The notes under the pieces are model-generated. The model had not been told where the DNA came from and did not search any database. It saw only the letters and a program-made list of their open reading frames with translations. DNA of 44,872 nt, taken from a virus. Every line of letters begins with the position of its first letter. The first letter of the stretch is position 1. Location: the IMG/VR virus record IMGVR_UViG_3300031565_011202, positions 1-44,872 of that record. The stretch is one strand, 5' to 3'. A program made the position numbers and the translations under genes. This document shows positions 1 to 8,394 of this stretch, one piece after another.

Positions 1-136
1 CCAGAATATAACAATGGTCATCGATTACAATGTGCGATACACCGCCATATTCATCCTTAAGTGTAGCAACCGGTGTGCAGATACTCCCGTTCATCAACTC
101 TACTGATTCATCGGGTTTAGGTTGCCGTTGGTACAT
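1..136 (-). CDS. Hypothetical protein, partial (N-terminus only)
   Basis: Only the first 45 codons lie in the window; the gene runs off the left edge. The ATG at 136 is preceded by a good ribosome binding site (GAAAGGAACCGACG then ATG) and the frame is open to the window edge. It overlaps the end of the GDP-mannose dehydratase gene by 20 bases, the same tight packing seen in the rest of the operon. The visible peptide begins [11 protein letters not shown] and has no recognisable motif. Function unknown. Confidence 0.6.
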   Translation of the reverse strand, partial: MYQRQPKPDESVELMNGSICTPVATLKDEYGGVSHIVIDDHCYIL

Positions 137-1127
137 CGTCGGTTCCTTTCTTTGATTCTGACTCGTAGTCTGCTTGAACCATCATCCTAACCAAATCAAT
201 GAAATCGTGCTCAGGCTTCCATCCAAGTACTTCCTTGGCTTTAGTGGCATCTCCGCAAAGAGCATCCACCTCTGCTGGCCGCAGATACCGCTCATCAAAG
301 CATACATGATCCTGACTTTTAAGGCCAACCGCCTTAAATGCCTTTTCGACAAAATCCCGTACTGAATGGGTTTCACCGGTGGCAATAACATAATCATCTG
401 GCTTGTCGTGTTGTAGCATGCCCCAAATAGCTTTTACATAATCTCCTGAATAGCCCCAATCGCGCTTGGCATCAAGATTGCCGAGATACAGCTTATCCTG
501 CCTACCTAGCGCAATCCTAGCCACGGCCTTGGTAATCTTACGGGTAACGAAAGTCTCGCCACGACGCGGACTTTCGTTATTAAACATTATCCCATTACAA
601 GCAAATAAACCATATGCTTCCCGATAAAACACAGTAGCATGATAACCTGCAACCTTGGCAATTGCATATGGGCTACGTGGATGAAATGTGGTTTTCTCAT
701 TCTGTGGCGGCGGTGAAGATCCGAACATTTCGCTTGAACTTGATTGATAAAACTTAACAGGCTTGCTCATTCGCCGGATTGCCTCTAGTATCCTAAAGAC
801 ACCAGTACCAACCACATCGAAGGTATACTCTGGGATATCAAATGAGACACGGACTTGGCTCTGGGCTGCCAATCCATACACTTCATCCGGCTGTACCTTG
901 CCCAAAATATTATTGAGACTATCACTATCTGACATATCGCCAAAATGAAGAAATAATTTGACGTCCGGATCATGGGGGTCCTGATAAAGATGATCTATAC
1001 GATCTGTGTTAAAGGTAGAACACCGCCTAACGATACCGTGAACAACATACCCCTTGTCAAGCAATAATTCAGTTAGGTAACTCCCTACTTGTCCCGTTAT
1101 TCCTGTGATTAATGCTACTTTGCTCAT
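117..1127 (-). CDS. gmd: GDP-mannose 4,6-dehydratase
   Basis: Converts GDP-D-mannose to GDP-4-keto-6-deoxy-mannose, the precursor of GDP-fucose, GDP-rhamnose and related deoxysugars. It is a short-chain dehydrogenase/reductase with the N-terminal NAD(P)-binding motif [11 protein letters not shown], the catalytic YxxxK in [12 protein letters not shown], and the Gmd-typical segments [16 protein letters not shown] and [10 protein letters not shown]. About 336 residues is close to the family length, so it looks intact. I take the ATG at 1127 (MSKVALITG); a GTG two codons upstream at 1133 is possible. The start overlaps the upstream gene by about 59 bases. Neighbouring glycosyltransferases imply it supplies a deoxysugar donor for phage-directed glycosylation; that role is inference. 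Confidence 0.95.
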   Translation of the reverse strand: MSKVALITGITGQVGSYLTELLLDKGYVVHGIVRRCSTFNTDRIDHLYQDPHDPDVKLFLHFGDMSDSDSLNNILGKVQPDEVYGLAAQSQVRVSFDIPEYTFDVVGTGVFRILEAIRRMSKPVKFYQSSSSEMFGSSPPPQNEKTTFHPRSPYAIAKVAGYHATVFYREAYGLFACNGIMFNNESPRRGETFVTRKITKAVARIALGRQDKLYLGNLDAKRDWGYSGDYVKAIWGMLQHDKPDDYVIATGETHSVRDFVEKAFKAVGLKSQDHVCFDERYLRPAEVDALCGDATKAKEVLGWKPEHDFIDLVRMMVQADYESESKKGTDDVPTAT

Positions 1128-2115
1128 GTCCACCTCGTGCTCTTGTAATAAAGAGTTTCACCTGAGCGCGCAGCGACCAGCCAGTTCTATAATCCTGCAT
1201 CGACTGTTTCGCCAAGCATTCCCATGTCGCCCGGTCATATATACTATCGAGGTCAGACCATTGGTCTACAAACAAACAATTATGCCTATCCTCTAGTAGT
1301 GGATAATAAGTAGACGGCCAATGCTGGCAAATAAGAGTTCTCCCCAGCATGGCTGCCTCAGTAAAGCGCAAACTCTTGTCGCCATTCCCCCTCATATCAA
1401 TACAACCGCGGTAATGCATCATCCACCGGATAAATTCACGCGATGGGGTACCCCGTTCCCACTGGAACTCGGCCCACTCCGGAAACTGATCTATTGTCTC
1501 GATTCTGGTATGGGATGGTGCTTTGTTACCCATGAAACCAGCAATGCCGGTTTCTTCTTCCCGAAACACTTCAATCAACTCATCCAACTCATCGCGGAGA
1601 TAGTGATGATACACTCCCTCGCGCATAAATAACTCATACATTCTTGGATCAATGGGATGCGAGGTAGGGATCACCTTATCACCATGAGTCTTAAGAAGCT
1701 GCGGGGTATGGTTCACCGGCATATAAAGATCGGCCCGATCTTGCACCGGATGCCCGCGGTGGCTCCTAAATGGCTTCGAACTCTCCCTGAAACATCGATC
1801 TGAGTTGCAGAAACAGACCTTGAACCCGGGTAATCGTGATACTTCTGCCCAGTTATCATCGCGATAGAAAGCATCGGCTTTGGCAACATAAATCTCAATA
1901 TCGTTCGGAATCATCGCACGTCCAGAGGCAATGCGCGGTGTCCAAAGTCGCCTAGCTCGCTTCATAAACGAATGCTGCTCGAGATGTTCCTGGCTAACTA
2001 TGCATACTACTTCCTCACCAAGGTCCTCAGCAATCAAGGCCATGTGAAGAAGCTGATAAGAGCATCGTTTAAGCCGGTATGGCTTCGTAAGGCGAGAGAA
2101 ATCGAATACTATCAT
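1069..2115 (-). CDS. Putative glycosyltransferase (GT-B-like)
   Basis: A 348-residue protein whose C-terminal half has the arrangement seen in GT-B transferases and CgeB-like proteins: a segment [15 protein letters not shown] followed by [12 protein letters not shown]. This resembles the nucleotide-sugar site region where a glutamate follows a change-of-fortune or favouritism phrase. No family can be named with certainty. The start codon overlaps the stop of the upstream hydrolase by four bases (ATGA), so translation is probably coupled. The 3' end runs about 59 bases into gmd. Placement between gmd and an alkaline-phosphatase-superfamily enzyme supports a role in glycan synthesis. Confidence 0.6.
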   Translation of the reverse strand: MIVFDFSRLTKPYRLKRCSYQLLHMALIAEDLGEEVVCIVSQEHLEQHSFMKRARRLWTPRIASGRAMIPNDIEIYVAKADAFYRDDNWAEVSRLPGFKVCFCNSDRCFRESSKPFRSHRGHPVQDRADLYMPVNHTPQLLKTHGDKVIPTSHPIDPRMYELFMREGVYHHYLRDELDELIEVFREEETGIAGFMGNKAPSHTRIETIDQFPEWAEFQWERGTPSREFIRWMMHYRGCIDMRGNGDKSLRFTEAAMLGRTLICQHWPSTYYPLLEDRHNCLFVDQWSDLDSIYDRATWECLAKQSMQDYRTGWSLRAQVKLFITRARGGHEQSSINHRNNGTSRELPN

Positions 2116-2942
2116 TTAAAACCACAGACCTTCAAGTTCTCTTCAGTTATCGGATAAGACCGGCCATGTGGCATAAATACCGTCCAACCAAGCGGAACCG
2201 CCATAACATTGGGATGTGCAAAACCATGGCCATAACAATTATCCTCACCCATACAATCACCATGATCTGCACAAAAGCAAACTACAGTCCGCAACTTACT
2301 AGACCCAAGCCAATTAAATAATCTGCCCAGCAATTCATCAGTATATTCCAGACATTTAATCTGCTTATTCCTAAGTTTTTTATTAAATGTCGAACGATAG
2401 TTATTACCAGATCGGGGACTTCTTATATTCGCCAAATCTGAAGACATGCCCGGAACTCGATAGGGACGATGTGTGGTGCCAAAATTGAGCAAACCGTAGA
2501 AGGGCTCCCTATCAAGACGACGGATAAACTCCGCCACTGCTACGACCCCATCAGACTCATAGACAAAATCCTCAAAACCGAGTCCCATGGGTGTACGCTG
2601 TTTGAACCACCCAACACCACCCGCTGCAACAGTCCGATAACCCCTATTGCGCAATACTTTGGGAATTGACCCATTACCACACAATTCACTTAAACACGGC
2701 CGCCGAGACTTATAGAACCACCGGTATACAGACTTCTCGAACCGGTTATAGATCGGCCGATCTCCAGCAGTAGTGGGGAAGAAGCCTTGAAACATCGCCG
2801 CATGAGCCGGATACGTAAATGTAGCCATCGCACCAGCTTCGACAACTTCAAAGTGTGCATCAATATTCTTCGTTACTGCTAATTGAAAAGTATCCCAACG
2901 ACAGCTATCAACCACTATTGTTAGAAAATTGAAAGCTATCAT
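2112..2942 (-). CDS. Alkaline phosphatase superfamily hydrolase (sulfatase/NPP-like fold)
   Basis: A compact 276-residue member of the sulfatase/phosphodiesterase superfamily. It shows the N-terminal metal ligand Asp12 in VVDSCRWD, the nucleophile segment TYPAHAAMFQG, and the C-terminal metal-binding ADHGDCMGED (Asp226, His227) with further histidines at 239 and 243. At the position where sulfatases have the formylglycine Cys or Ser (CxPxR) this protein has Thr43 and His47 (T-Y-P-A-H). That pattern is known from nucleotide pyrophosphatase or phosphotransferase relatives, so I do not call it a sulfatase. It could trim or transfer a phosphate-linked group on glycans. The ATG at 2942 follows a weak purine-rich leader (GGATGGATAA). 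Confidence 0.8.
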   Translation of the reverse strand: MIAFNFLTIVVDSCRWDTFQLAVTKNIDAHFEVVEAGAMATFTYPAHAAMFQGFFPTTAGDRPIYNRFEKSVYRWFYKSRRPCLSELCGNGSIPKVLRNRGYRTVAAGGVGWFKQRTPMGLGFEDFVYESDGVVAVAEFIRRLDREPFYGLLNFGTTHRPYRVPGMSSDLANIRSPRSGNNYRSTFNKKLRNKQIKCLEYTDELLGRLFNWLGSSKLRTVVCFCADHGDCMGEDNCYGHGFAHPNVMAVPLGWTVFMPHGRSYPITEENLKVCGFK

Positions 2943-2949
2943 TTATCCA

Positions 2950-2958
2950 TCCATTAAA
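2950..2958. repeat. 9-base direct repeat, left of tnpB
   Basis: TCCATTAAA occurs here and again at 4160-4168, so that the two copies bracket the tnpB gene with about 33 bases before its start and 16 after its stop. IS200/IS605 elements are not known to duplicate their target, so this may be coincidence or mark an ancestral junction. Confidence 0.3.
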
Positions 2959-2991
2959 TAAAGTGAACCATATTTTAGTTAAATATAATAC

Positions 2992-4143
2992 ATGCAAATA
3001 TATAAGGCCGTAAAACTCCGAGCACATCCTAGTAGAACGCAAACAGCACTGCTGAATAACCATTTTGGATGTGCTAGATTCATCTATAATTATTTCCTTG
3101 CTTACAAGACACAACAATATAAACTCACAGGAAAATCTACCAGCTTCTTACAGATGAGTAGGGAACTTACAAAGCTTAAAAGGGCCGAAGAGTACTCTTG
3201 GCTTGCCAATGTCAGCAGACAATCATTGGGTCATTCTCTGGCTAATCTAGACAAAGCCTTCAATAGTTTCTTCAGGAAACAAGCTGATTATCCAAAATTC
3301 AAATCTAAGAATCACAGCAAACAATCGTTTATTATTGGCTTTCCATTTTGCCGGGTGAAAGCTGCCGGCATCCATTTACCACTTATTGGAACTATCAAAT
3401 GTGATGTATCTTTGCTGCCAGATGACCACAAATTACTCTCGGCTACAGTTTCAAAGAGTGCCAGCGGCAAAATCTTTATATCATTGAATATTCAAACAGA
3501 TATACTCGATCCTATTACTGATATTTCAAAACCAGTAATTGGTATTGATTTTGGAATTAAGACATTTATCACTACCTCAGACGGTGATAAGTATGATCAC
3601 CCGAAACCATTTAGAAAGTATCAACTCAAGCTAGTCAGACAGCAACGAATCTTGGCCCGGAGAAAGAATGGTAGCAAAAGAAGAACAAAGCAAAAACACA
3701 GGGTGGCAACTGTTTATGAGAAGATCTCTAACATTAGGAAAGATTTTCTGCATAAGTTGAGTAGGAAGCTCGTCGGCGAAAACCAAGCCATTTATGTAGA
3801 AGATCTAAACTTAGAGCAGATGAAGAAGAGGTTCGGAACATCTATCAACGATCTTGGCTGGGCCGAATTCCTTAGGCAGTTGAGCTATAAGGGACAGTGG
3901 TATGGCTGCGAGATAGAGAAGATTGATAGATTCTTTCCCTCCAGTAAAACATGTTCTAAATGCGGGTGGGTTAAACAGGATTTGTCTCTGAGGGATAGAG
4001 TATGGGAGTGTCCTGTTTGTCTGACTGAGCATGATCGGGATGTTAATGCTGCCAGAAATGTTTTGGAATACGGTCGGGTCGGCCGAAATTCACGCACAGG
4101 GAGAGCGCCTTGCTCTGTGAACTGTGAAGCTCAATGTGAGTAG
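2992..4143 (+). CDS. tnpB: TnpB, IS200/IS605-family OrfB RNA-guided nuclease
   Basis: A 383-residue TnpB with every hallmark of an active enzyme: the N-terminal helix-turn-helix/OrfB region (MQIYKAVKLRAHPS), RuvC-I Asp186 in GIDFGIKTF, RuvC-II Glu270 in VEDLNL, a four-cysteine zinc finger (CSKCG at 321-324 and CPVC at 340-343), and RuvC-III Asp350 in HDRDVNAARN. Such proteins cut DNA guided by an omega RNA made from the element's right end and help the element persist. No tnpA transposase is present, so this is a solitary tnpB. It is the only intact gene on the plus strand in the first 20 kb, between two minus-strand genes, which fits insertion between cargo genes. Confidence 0.95.
   Translation: MQIYKAVKLRAHPSRTQTALLNNHFGCARFIYNYFLAYKTQQYKLTGKSTSFLQMSRELTKLKRAEEYSWLANVSRQSLGHSLANLDKAFNSFFRKQADYPKFKSKNHSKQSFIIGFPFCRVKAAGIHLPLIGTIKCDVSLLPDDHKLLSATVSKSASGKIFISLNIQTDILDPITDISKPVIGIDFGIKTFITTSDGDKYDHPKPFRKYQLKLVRQQRILARRKNGSKRRTKQKHRVATVYEKISNIRKDFLHKLSRKLVGENQAIYVEDLNLEQMKKRFGTSINDLGWAEFLRQLSYKGQWYGCEIEKIDRFFPSSKTCSKCGWVKQDLSLRDRVWECPVCLTEHDRDVNAARNVLEYGRVGRNSRTGRAPCSVNCEAQCE
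4089..4121 (+). ncRNA. Hairpin at the tnpB 3' end, candidate omega-RNA / right-end structure
   Basis: TTCAC and AGAGC on the left pair with GCTCT and GTGAA on the right around a GCCTT loop, leaving an eight-base bulge on the 5' side. It lies in the last 20 codons of tnpB, where IS200/IS605 right-end hairpins and omega-RNA scaffolds are normally found. The RNA boundaries cannot be defined by eye. Confidence 0.4.
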
Positions 4144-4159
4144 GCCATTGAAAAGATCG

Positions 4160-4168
4160 TCCATTAAA
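4160..4168. repeat. 9-base direct repeat, right of tnpB
   Basis: Second copy of TCCATTAAA (first copy 2950-2958). It overlaps the stop codon of the adjacent minus-strand glycosyltransferase gene. Confidence 0.3.
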
Positions 4169-5144
4169 AATCCACCTTAAGAAGCTTCAAACTCTGTAAT
4201 ATAGCCCGTGATTCATTATTAAATCCCAGAAACTTGAACAAACCGGCCAATCGATGATGGTAAGTATGAGCCCCAAAAACCTCATTGTATTGCTTCCTCG
4301 CCTTAGTGGTGACCTCTGGTGTTTCTGCGGCCAGAGACTTTACCTTCTCGTGATAGGCAGACGGTGATGTAGCTACCGGCACACTCTCAAGAACTTCGTG
4401 AAAATTAGCAACTGGATCATGAACAGCAATTGTCCCACTCAGAGCAATTTTGAAAACACGCTCCGGCACATCAATACCATGACGAATAGTGTGGGACTCT
4501 GCAATGCACGGTCCAATCTTCGCTGATGCTAAGATCCCCGGAACCTGTGAATCAGCAGCCCGGCTGACTATCAGATCAGAGGGCCAATTGCCCCAGCCAT
4601 ATATCACACAAGATAGACCACGATCCCTGAGTACAGGCAGGAGATACGGGTCAATACTCTTAGCCTTGTAATCCCAGCGCCCGCCCAAATAGACAATATC
4701 CTTCTCATGACTCCCGTTATGGGGATTGAACTGAGTAGCATCACCCGCACAGGCCATCGGAATCCAGGGTATCCCGCCGCGATCCCACCATGACCAGTAA
4801 GAACGATCTTTCTCTAGTCCATAACCGTAGACAACATCTGGTTCTTGATCCTTGACCCATTTGATGGCTTCTGGTTGCTCGTTTATGTTGGGTTGTACCT
4901 TGGTCGGGCAATAGGGGTTGGCGTGTATGGCGATTTTACAGCCACCCCTTTGGCCCTTCCCTGGAATGAGCTGGCGATGTCCGCTAGCTCCGCAATATAG
5001 ATCTGGCTTGAAGTTATCCCACGATCCTTGTTTGCCGTCCCAGCGCCGGACCTGAATTTCTGGAACCATTGACAATGCGTTAATCCAAGAATCCGTGATA
5101 AATCCAAAGGCCCCACCTGGACGATGGCAAATGAGAACTCTCAT
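4164..5144 (-). CDS. Glycosyltransferase, CgeB-like (GT-B fold)
   Basis: About 326 residues from the chosen start MRVLICHRPGGAFGF. The C-terminal half carries the Glyco_trans_1_2/CgeB-type pattern: GIDVPERVFKIALSGTIAVHDPV followed by YHEKV and a terminal helix region (TYHHRLAGLFKF). This is how these enzymes present the nucleotide-sugar ligand Glu. The middle section has SHEKDIVYLGGRWDYK, a common start of the second Rossmann domain. An in-frame ATG exists 14 codons upstream (5186), but it gives an atypical hydrophobic N-terminus; the ATG at 5144 has a modest AAAGGG ribosome binding site. Sugar and acceptor are unknown. It faces the sulfatase remnant across a short intergenic stretch. Confidence 0.8.
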   Translation of the reverse strand: MRVLICHRPGGAFGFITDSWINALSMVPEIQVRRWDGKQGSWDNFKPDLYCGASGHRQLIPGKGQRGGCKIAIHANPYCPTKVQPNINEQPEAIKWVKDQEPDVVYGYGLEKDRSYWSWWDRGGIPWIPMACAGDATQFNPHNGSHEKDIVYLGGRWDYKAKSIDPYLLPVLRDRGLSCVIYGWGNWPSDLIVSRAADSQVPGILASAKIGPCIAESHTIRHGIDVPERVFKIALSGTIAVHDPVANFHEVLESVPVATSPSAYHEKVKSLAAETPEVTTKARKQYNEVFGAHTYHHRLAGLFKFLGFNNESRAILQSLKLLKVDF

Positions 5145-5224
5145 TAATACAACCCTTTGGTAAAAGTTAAACCAGAAATAGATCAATGTCTATGCCATTG
5201 TTATCTTATATACCTGCCCAGCCT

Positions 5225-5828
5225 GTGAAAACGGATAGAAAATTGAATCTATTATTTATCATGACCGATCAGCAGACGTGCCAGTCACCATTGGGTGACT
5301 AAGCTAATGCTTTATGAAGAATCGGTTACCGTACCAATGATTATCTGTTGGAAAGACGTTATACAAGCAGACGTTGTGGACAAAACTCATTTGGTTTCTG
5401 GGCTTGATATATTCCCCACAGTGTGCGATTATGCGGATTTAGAGGTACCAAAAGACATACGAGGAATCAGTCTGCGACCATTGATTGAGAATCCTCACCT
5501 AAATGGTCGCGATTTCCTCGTAGCCGAACTTCAGGCTTTTAAGAATCAGCCCGAACGGGCGGGACGTATGGTGCGTAGTCAGCGGTATAAATATATTGTT
5601 TTTTCTTATGGCGAAAATCCCGAGATGCTTTTTGATCTTGAGGCTGACCCCGGCGAAACCCAGAATTTAGTCCATTACTCAACAATGCAGAGTGAATTAA
5701 TTCGTCATCGCCATTTGCTAAATAAATGGATTATAGAGACAAAAGATGATTTTAAAAAATGCTGTTCGTCCCCGGAACAGCACTACAATCAAGAACGGGA
5801 AAAGCATGATCCACAAAGTACGCCATAA
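5225..5828 (+). pseudogene. Sulfatase remnant (internal deletion plus frameshift)
   Basis: Two pieces of a bacterial-type sulfatase lie next to each other in different frames. From the GTG at 5225 the frame reads KTDRKLNLLFIMTDQQT, the classic sulfatase N-terminus with its metal-binding Asp, and stops at 5300-5302. From about 5286 a second frame reads HHWVTKLMLYEESVTVPMII and continues with the usual C-terminal elements (SGLDIFPTVCDYADLEVP, RGISLRPL, a region like LFDLEADPGETQNL). That second frame runs to 5828. The roughly 250-300 residues that should lie between, including the formylglycine CxPxR nucleophile, are gone. It sits on the plus strand among minus-strand genes, as expected for acquired and decaying host-type cargo. 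Confidence 0.85.
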
Positions 5829-5922
5829 ATCCACATATGGGCTCCCCCGATAACGACAATAACGCACCGCAAAATATTGAAGTACTCATCTCATCAAGCC
5901 ACCTAGGATCGAGTTGAACCAC
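5752..5922 (-). CDS. Possible small membrane protein (56 aa)
   Basis: A GTG at 5922 is preceded by a strong ribosome binding site (AAAGGAG, six bases before the start) directly downstream of the glycosyltransferase stop codon. The frame is open for 56 codons, with a central run of mostly hydrophobic residues (SIFCGALLSLSG, then ICGFMAYFV). No family is recognised. Its 3' part overlaps the end of the plus-strand sulfatase remnant, which is not under selection. Given the small size and the overlap it may also be a chance frame behind a real ribosome binding site. Confidence 0.4.
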   Translation of the reverse strand: MVQLDPRWLDEMSTSIFCGALLSLSGEPICGFMAYFVDHAFPVLDCSAVPGTNSIF

Positions 5923-5940
5923 GATTTGCTCCTTTCGTGA

Positions 5941-8394
5941 TTACTGCCTCGCTAAAGCTTGACTTACAAATTTGGCGTATGATGTATTCTTCAAATACTT
6001 GTGCTGCTTCAAGATTTGATCCTCAACACTAAACCCGGCAAGTTGCTTCTCAAACACCTTATTCGCATCATGATATTTCATCCACCCACTGGTGCGTATG
6101 TGCCACAAATGAACAAGATCTATAATCCTGTTTTCATGCCAACGACTACCCTTAGATAGGCGGAAATAGAAATTGCAATCTTCGCAATTGTGGACCGCTA
6201 AACCATTAACAACATATGAATGGTCGCCAGACACCTCGAAATTATAAACCATCCCAGTATGCTGATTTGAATCAATTTTGGTGACGGTGCCGAATTTAGA
6301 CCGATTGTGTGATCTATCTGACCTAGTCACCAACTCGATATCATATGGTGGTAATAATTCGGACATGAAATCTGTATCCAATAACTCATCGCCCTCCTTG
6401 ATATTATTGGCTATTTTCCATACAAACTCTTCACCATCACGCACTAGAAATGGATGTTCTGGCGTCACTCCCTTAATTCCTAATCTCCCAGCAACAAAAA
6501 TATTCAGTATCTCTCCTTTGTAAAAACGCTTTCTCGTTGTGGCTGGACGAAATCGCCCTTCGTGTGTGTAGAGATATTCTCCATCAACCACATCTGCGAT
6601 GTCTTTATAACCATTGGCAGTAAGAACATAATTATCTTGTGCAAAACAGCCATAGCCCCAATAGTCCTCAACGAATCCACCAACTTTCCAGAAAGTATCA
6701 GTAAGACAGGCAATACTCCCTCCTTCGAAATAGGTGACAATCTTTTCGGCAGTAACGGTCTTATCTACCCGATTGTGTGTATTGATACTGTCTGTCGACG
6801 TCTTATCCGCGTAAATTACCCTAGCCCCGAGATGACAAGAGTCAGCACGATCTAAAGTATCAAAGACCAATTGTGTGTAATGAGCTGGCACCAGGGTATC
6901 GGCATCATGAAGCAGCAATTTATCATGGCTAGCACGGGAAACACCTGCATTAAAAGCCATGCTTTTGTTAAATGGTTTTCCGGGTGTAGCCACAAGCAAA
7001 TGAGTTAAGCAGCACAACTCATCTGGTTTGAAACAACTTTGATCATCTTGCTCGGCGGCAATCATCTCGATACAAGGAAATCGCTGAGCCCTGATATTAT
7101 TTATTGCAGTCATAATAGATTGGTGCCGTCCAATATCCTTGAACGGGATTATACACGATATCGACGGAACTTTCGACTTGCCAGACGCCGCAATCTTAAC
7201 AGGCCGATCACCCATAGCGGTGTATTTTGATCGAGCAATCTGTAGATGTTTTATGCGGTCCGGGACAGCCGAACGATCGGAATGGATTCTGAAATACTTG
7301 GTTGCCCCGTCAACGTCCCAGTAACCCGGTGGCTGCAGTTTAGCAGCGGCTACTCTTGTCGACCAATCAACATGCTCCATACCGTAATAACCAAAAGCCT
7401 CATTGAAATATCCAACTTTGGCAAACGCCCGATCATCCAAAGCCATCACAGCCCCATGTGGGCGAACGTCAACCCGGATGAGTAGCTTATCCCTCATTGG
7501 CTGTTTGACACCTTCAGACGCACCATAAACGCCCGGCTGGTTCAAACAGAAATGGTGCAGCCCTGTATTGTACATTGTATTAAAGTAGAAATGTTCCCAT
7601 CCTTTCGCTAAGACCTCAACATCATCATTGAGGAGCAACTTACTCGGAAAACGCTGTAAGCAACGCAATAGGCGGTTAGAATTCCCAGCGATCCCCAAGC
7701 GAGTCCTATTTCTGAGAATGACAAAGTTGTTCGTCTTCTCGAGCTTGGTAAAATAGCGATGCAACTCAACATCGGTACTACCATCGTCGCTTATGAAAAC
7801 AGTAGTCTTCTGTAAATCGGTCGTCCCAACAATAGAGTTCACCAGTCGCCGAAGCGATTTCGGACGATTAAATGATAATATTCCAACCCCGACACCATTG
7901 CTGATCGGGTAGAACATTGTGGATAATGTTTTGTGCAATGCCTCTGTGGCACCTCGCTTGAATCCCCTGCCAACTATCTGAGCTTGGAGGCGCTGCCTAG
8001 CCCGACTTTCATTAATTTGCCTAGCCCGACTTTTGTTGATCCGATGCAAAGTATGTTTAGTTTTCGACGAGACGATACGGTTAGAAGCTGGCTGCTTTTC
8101 AGCGTTTTTGGCTTGAGTTAATGCAGAGGCAGCACCCTGCTCGGCCATAACCAGTGACCTCTTCTTAGCAATTCCAAGTGCCTGGCTGCGTGAAGGATGG
8201 TATTTCTTCGGCTGAACAGTTTCCGTCACGGTTGGCCGTTGAGACGTGCGCAGATGCTTCAGAAACCCTCGTTTGACATAACGGTCAAAGAATGATGGAA
8301 GACATATGCTTTTCCCGCGACGTATGATAACCTTCTTACCATCAGGACCAACAAGATGTAGATCATAGTCGTGGGAATTTACATAGTCGGGCAC
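5941..8394 (-). CDS. Two-domain GT2 glycosyltransferase interrupted by a mini-intein
   Basis: The 817-codon precursor has a basic N-terminal region (1-160) and a first GT2 domain (about 164-395: GVGILSFNRPKS, FISDDGSTD, and LLNDDVEV as the DXD-like site). The second GT2/GT7C-type domain spans 409-817 (CIIPFKDIGRHQS, LLLHDADT, GGFVEDYWGYG, then CEDCNFYFRL and HLWH). An intein of 154 residues (583-736) splits the conserved W-G-Y-G/E-D motif. Removing it leaves WGYG-CEDCNF, the expected motif, and a protein of about 663 residues. The GTG start at 8394 has GGAG seven bases upstream, and the gene overlaps the P-loop kinase by 16 bases. Donor and acceptor are unknown; Gal or HexNAc transfer is suggested only by the GT7C-like motif. 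Confidence 0.9.
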   Translation of the reverse strand: MPDYVNSHDYDLHLVGPDGKKVIIRRGKSICLPSFFDRYVKRGFLKHLRTSQRPTVTETVQPKKYHPSRSQALGIAKKRSLVMAEQGAASALTQAKNAEKQPASNRIVSSKTKHTLHRINKSRARQINESRARQRLQAQIVGRGFKRGATEALHKTLSTMFYPISNGVGVGILSFNRPKSLRRLVNSIVGTTDLQKTTVFISDDGSTDVELHRYFTKLEKTNNFVILRNRTRLGIAGNSNRLLRCLQRFPSKLLLNDDVEVLAKGWEHFYFNTMYNTGLHHFCLNQPGVYGASEGVKQPMRDKLLIRVDVRPHGAVMALDDRAFAKVGYFNEAFGYYGMEHVDWSTRVAAAKLQPPGYWDVDGATKYFRIHSDRSAVPDRIKHLQIARSKYTAMGDRPVKIAASGKSKVPSISCIIPFKDIGRHQSIMTAINNIRAQRFPCIEMIAAEQDDQSCFKPDELCCLTHLLVATPGKPFNKSMAFNAGVSRASHDKLLLHDADTLVPAHYTQLVFDTLDRADSCHLGARVIYADKTSTDSINTHNRVDKTVTAEKIVTYFEGGSIACLTDTFWKVGGFVEDYWGYGCFAQDNYVLTANGYKDIADVVDGEYLYTHEGRFRPATTRKRFYKGEILNIFVAGRLGIKGVTPEHPFLVRDGEEFVWKIANNIKEGDELLDTDFMSELLPPYDIELVTRSDRSHNRSKFGTVTKIDSNQHTGMVYNFEVSGDHSYVVNGLAVHNCEDCNFYFRLSKGSRWHENRIIDLVHLWHIRTSGWMKYHDANKVFEKQLAGFSVEDQILKQHKYLKNTSYAKFVSQALARQ
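6187..6648 (-). other. Mini-intein inside the GT2 glycosyltransferase
   Basis: A self-splicing protein element of 154 residues. It begins at Cys583 (block A: CFAQDNYVLTANGYKDI). It has block B with the usual Thr-x-x-His (GVTPEHPFLV) and a hydrophobic block F (MVYNFEVSGDHSYVVNG), and it ends with VHN followed by Cys737 as the first extein residue. Cys1, the terminal His-Asn and Cys+1 are all present, so class 1 splicing is expected. The middle is too short for a LAGLIDADG or HNH homing endonuclease, so the element cannot home by itself. Confidence 0.95.

Noticed and set aside
2112-2942. True arylsulfatase
   Set aside because: The formylglycine CxPxR motif is absent; Thr and His take the key positions.
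2950-4168. Target-site duplication proving transposase insertion
   Set aside because: IS200/IS605 elements do not make such duplications, and a 9-base match in AT-rich sequence can be chance.
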